Shown here piece by piece: positions 61,856-64,000 of a DNA stretch of 64,000 bases; position 1 is the stretch's first letter; every line of letters starts with the position of its first letter. The position numbers were made by a program, and so were the translations under genes. The notes under the pieces were generated by a model. That model did not search any database. It worked only from the letters and a program-made list of their open reading frames with translations, and was not told where the DNA came from. This DNA is from Anaerostipes hadrus ATCC 29173 = JCM 17467 (lineage in GTDB: Bacteria; Bacillota; Clostridia; Lachnospirales; Lachnospiraceae), in assembly GCF_030296915.1 (NCBI RefSeq), contig NZ_AP028031.1:77001-141000 (forward strand), given 5' to 3'.

Positions 61856-62177
61856 TTTTGTAGTTGGCCAACTGTAGATTTCGAGTATATAGAGTGGACA
61901 ATTCACAAGATTGGAAAATTTAAGGTGATGTGTATGTTTTACTGTATTGGTTTATATATTTAGGTAATCGATAGCTGAAAATTCTCGCAATTTAAGGTTT
62001 CGTAGAAATTAAGATAAGATAATTTTCAAACATCCCAACAAATCGGTGTTGTAGATTTTATCTAAACTTCTGTTAATAAGTACAAGAATCATCAACTAAT
62101 ACAGTTTAACATACACATTGTGTAGTGATTTGAACAGCGTTCTGACTCATACATGCAACACTACCTACAATCATAAT
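61847..62177. repeat. Dispersed intergenic element, copy 3 (without hairpins)
   Basis: It starts AAATTTTGATTTTGTAGTTGG over the stop codon of the XRE gene, then shares AGTTGGCCAACTGTAGATTT, the GTGGACAATT..ACAAGATTG segment and the CATCCCAACAAATCGGTG..CTTCTGTTAA segment with copies 1 and 2. It lacks both hairpin A (the join is near 61890) and hairpin B. The right end (CTACAATCAT) reaches the stop codon of the minus-strand MATE gene. No gene is visible in it. Confidence 0.75.
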
Positions 62178-63509
62178 TTAGTAGTGATAAACTTTCCTTC
62201 TACTCCGTAAAAAATAAATCGTAACAATTAAAGTCAACATCTCCGCTACAACAACTCCCATCCAGATTCCATTCAATCCAAGCACAAGTGGCAGCAGCAT
62301 AATACACCCAATCTGGAACAACAAAGTTCGAAGGAATGCAATCATTCCAGAAACAACCCCATTATTCAAAGCTGTAAAGAACGAAGAAGCCCAGATATTA
62401 AATCCATTGATCAAAAACACAAATGCATACAACCGGAATCCATGTAACGTCATAGCAAACAGATCAGCATCATATCCAACAAAGATATTGATCAGCGGAT
62501 GGGAAAAAAACTCAGAGATCAAAGTCAGACAAACCCCAGTTACAGCAATTAAAGACAAACTCTTCTTCAACATATTCTTCAATTCCGAATGATTTCCAGC
62601 CCCATAATTATAACTGGTGATCGGAGCGCTTCCCATAGAATATCCAAGATAGATTGCAGCAAAGATAAAGTTCGCATACATGATCACACCATAAGCAGCA
62701 ACACCATCTGCACCAGCAAGGCGCATTAACTGTGTATTATAAAGCATATTTACAACGGAAGAAGAAGCATTTGTCATAAATTCCGAAGAACCATTTAAAC
62801 AGGTCTTTAATAAAATATCTTTTCTCCAGACAGGTTTCACAAGACGAAGACGGCTGCTGTTATTTTTCCGCGCAAAATAGATCAACGGTACAAGCCCGCC
62901 AACATACTCACCCATGGCAGTTGCAACCGCAGCCCCGGCAACACCATAATGCATAACTCCGATAAAGAGATAGTCAAACACAATATTGATCACGCCAGAA
63001 ATCAAAGACATACGAAGACTATAAGAAGGTTTCTCTGCTGTAATAAAGAAGTTATAAAAGATCGTCTGCATCATAAACATTGGCTGTGATACAAACATAA
63101 TACGTCCATAAGTAGACGCATATTCAAGCAGCTGTCCACGCGCCCCAAGTGCCATACAGATCTGCCTTATAAAAATAAATCCAAAGACAGACAGGATCGT
63201 AGCTCCGATCAAAGCAGTAAAGATCAGCATAGAAAAATATTCATTTGCTTTTTCTTTTTTGCCCTCACCAAGCGTTTTTGCAACGATCGCACTTCCACCA
63301 GAACCGATCATAAATCCGATCGCTCCAACACCCATCGCAACAGGAAGGATAAGATTGACCGCAGCAAATGCTGTTTTTCCTGCAAAATTGGAAATAAACA
63401 ATCCATCAATAATACTGTACATCGAAGTACAGATCATCATAATGATCGATGGAAATACAAAACGGATCAGACGTTTGTAAGTGAAATGATCTGATAATTG
63501 AATCTTCAT
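62178..63509 (-). CDS. MATE family efflux transporter
   Basis: A 443-residue MATE exporter: YKRLIRFVFPSIIMMICTSM, IGFMIGSGGSAIVAKTLGEG, and GSAPITSYNYGAGNHSELKN in the second half. The last helix ends in a basic tail (RSRRKVYHY). It follows the MarR gene by six bases in one operon, so it is probably derepressed by a MarR ligand. Its stop codon lies at the right end of the repeat element copy 3. Confidence 0.9.
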   Translation of the reverse strand: MKIQLSDHFTYKRLIRFVFPSIIMMICTSMYSIIDGLFISNFAGKTAFAAVNLILPVAMGVGAIGFMIGSGGSAIVAKTLGEGKKEKANEYFSMLIFTALIGATILSVFGFIFIRQICMALGARGQLLEYASTYGRIMFVSQPMFMMQTIFYNFFITAEKPSYSLRMSLISGVINIVFDYLFIGVMHYGVAGAAVATAMGEYVGGLVPLIYFARKNNSSRLRLVKPVWRKDILLKTCLNGSSEFMTNASSSVVNMLYNTQLMRLAGADGVAAYGVIMYANFIFAAIYLGYSMGSAPITSYNYGAGNHSELKNMLKKSLSLIAVTGVCLTLISEFFSHPLINIFVGYDADLFAMTLHGFRLYAFVFLINGFNIWASSFFTALNNGVVSGMIAFLRTLLFQIGCIMLLPLVLGLNGIWMGVVVAEMLTLIVTIYFLRSRRKVYHY

Positions 63510-63515
63510 GATAAA

Positions 63516-63974
63516 CTAAAACTCCTTTTCCTCTAAGACATATTGTTTCATATTTTTCTTTAAAATCTGAACATATTTTCTCGTAAGAGAAAGCAGCTGT
63601 TCACACTCCGAAGGCTCCATAGATTCAAATGTAGCATTTTCCATATCAAAGACAGGACAGATATGTTTTTCAGAAAATTCTCGTCCAAACTCTGTAAAAA
63701 ATAAGTGGATATCCCTTCCGACGCCGGCTTTACGGATCAAAACTCCTTTATCTTCTAATGATTTTACGGAAGAATTCACCGTTTGTTTTGAGATGGAGTA
63801 AAGTTTGCAGATATCTTTCTGAGAGCAACCATCTCCAAGTTCTAACAGACAATATAAAATGAGAAATGCGGAATCCGTAAGATGCATGGAAAGAGCGATC
63901 TCATGATAGACATCATCGATCATCTTATAGAGAGAATCAAATTCCTTTAAGGTACGATTTTGTTTCGATTCCAT
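63516..63974 (-). CDS. MarR-family transcriptional regulator
   Basis: A 152-residue MarR protein. The winged helix (GCSQKDICKLYSISKQTVNSS, with KSLEDKGVLIRKAGVGRD as wing, about residues 53-95) lies between dimerisation helices. It is the first gene of a two-gene unit with a MATE exporter, the classic arrangement for drug-responsive control. A GAAAGGAAG site precedes the ATG. Confidence 0.9.
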   Translation of the reverse strand: MESKQNRTLKEFDSLYKMIDDVYHEIALSMHLTDSAFLILYCLLELGDGCSQKDICKLYSISKQTVNSSVKSLEDKGVLIRKAGVGRDIHLFFTEFGREFSEKHICPVFDMENATFESMEPSECEQLLSLTRKYVQILKKNMKQYVLEEKEF

Positions 63975-64000
63975 AGTGACTTCCTTTCTTATAACAATTA

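Overview
The window is low-GC DNA from an anaerobic, spore-forming Firmicute, most likely a Lachnospiraceae gut bacterium (Anaerostipes-like is a guess from gene content). The clues are a V-type ATP synthase, SpoIIR, a T-box before ileS, BspA-like leucine-rich-repeat surface proteins, agr-like LytTR signalling, several MATE exporters and AT-rich codon use. There are no rRNA, tRNA or CRISPR features.

Layout. 1-2.5 kb: end of a V-ATPase operon (A, B, D). 2.6-5.3 kb: a minus-strand sugar-acid cluster (RpiR regulator, class II aldolase, PPC protein, OtnK-like kinase) in which all four genes are broken. 5.5-13.2 kb: a divergent, intact operon (short 6-phosphogluconate-type dehydrogenase, small membrane protein, PRD activator, fructose-type PTS IIA/IIB/IIC, cytoplasmic beta-propeller protein, AraD-type 4-epimerase, UlaE-type 3-epimerase). 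Together these suggest uptake and phosphorylation of a hexonate, oxidative decarboxylation to an L-pentulose phosphate, and conversion to D-xylulose-5-P. 13.3-15.1 kb: a frameshifted IS and an Rpn remnant. 15.1-16.5 kb: a fluoride riboswitch controlling a CLC-type (CLC-F) exporter.

17-33 kb holds a NUDIX hydrolase and MATE exporter, a three-gene TAXI binding protein/GltS/small protein unit, a MerR-controlled DXS-like thiamine enzyme, phosphofructokinase, a SorC-type regulator with a dehydrogenase and ketose-bisphosphate aldolase, and T-box-controlled ileS. 33-36.5 kb has a Hanks-kinase operon and an MmcQ-MGMT fusion gene between two Rpn remnants. 36.5-45.1 kb is an agr-like locus: a sensor lacking its catalytic domain, a 1677-residue SLH/LRR/Ig/CUB surface protein, a second sensor fragment, and an intact LytTR regulator/histidine kinase pair. 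Two promoters in this locus carry the same direct-repeat operator with the same spacing.

45-64 kb carries a C-domain-less pyruvate kinase homologue with a GH13 glucosidase, spoIIR, a methyltransferase under a palindromic operator, a TetM/EF-G-like GTPase fused to a YacP/Rae1-type NYN nuclease domain, a phosphatase and SGNH hydrolase, an LRR/VWA-metallopeptidase/MoxR operon, two more MATE exporters (one with MarR), and an HTH-MNT/HEPN toxin-antitoxin module with clear operators.

The most unusual structure is a dispersed ~0.7 kb intergenic element present three times (16.47-17.15, 24.0-24.71 and, reduced, 61.86-62.18 kb). Two copies carry two long hairpins whose arms differ in sequence but stay complementary. 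In all three copies the left terminal repeat supplies the last codons (Lys-Phe-stop) of the upstream gene.
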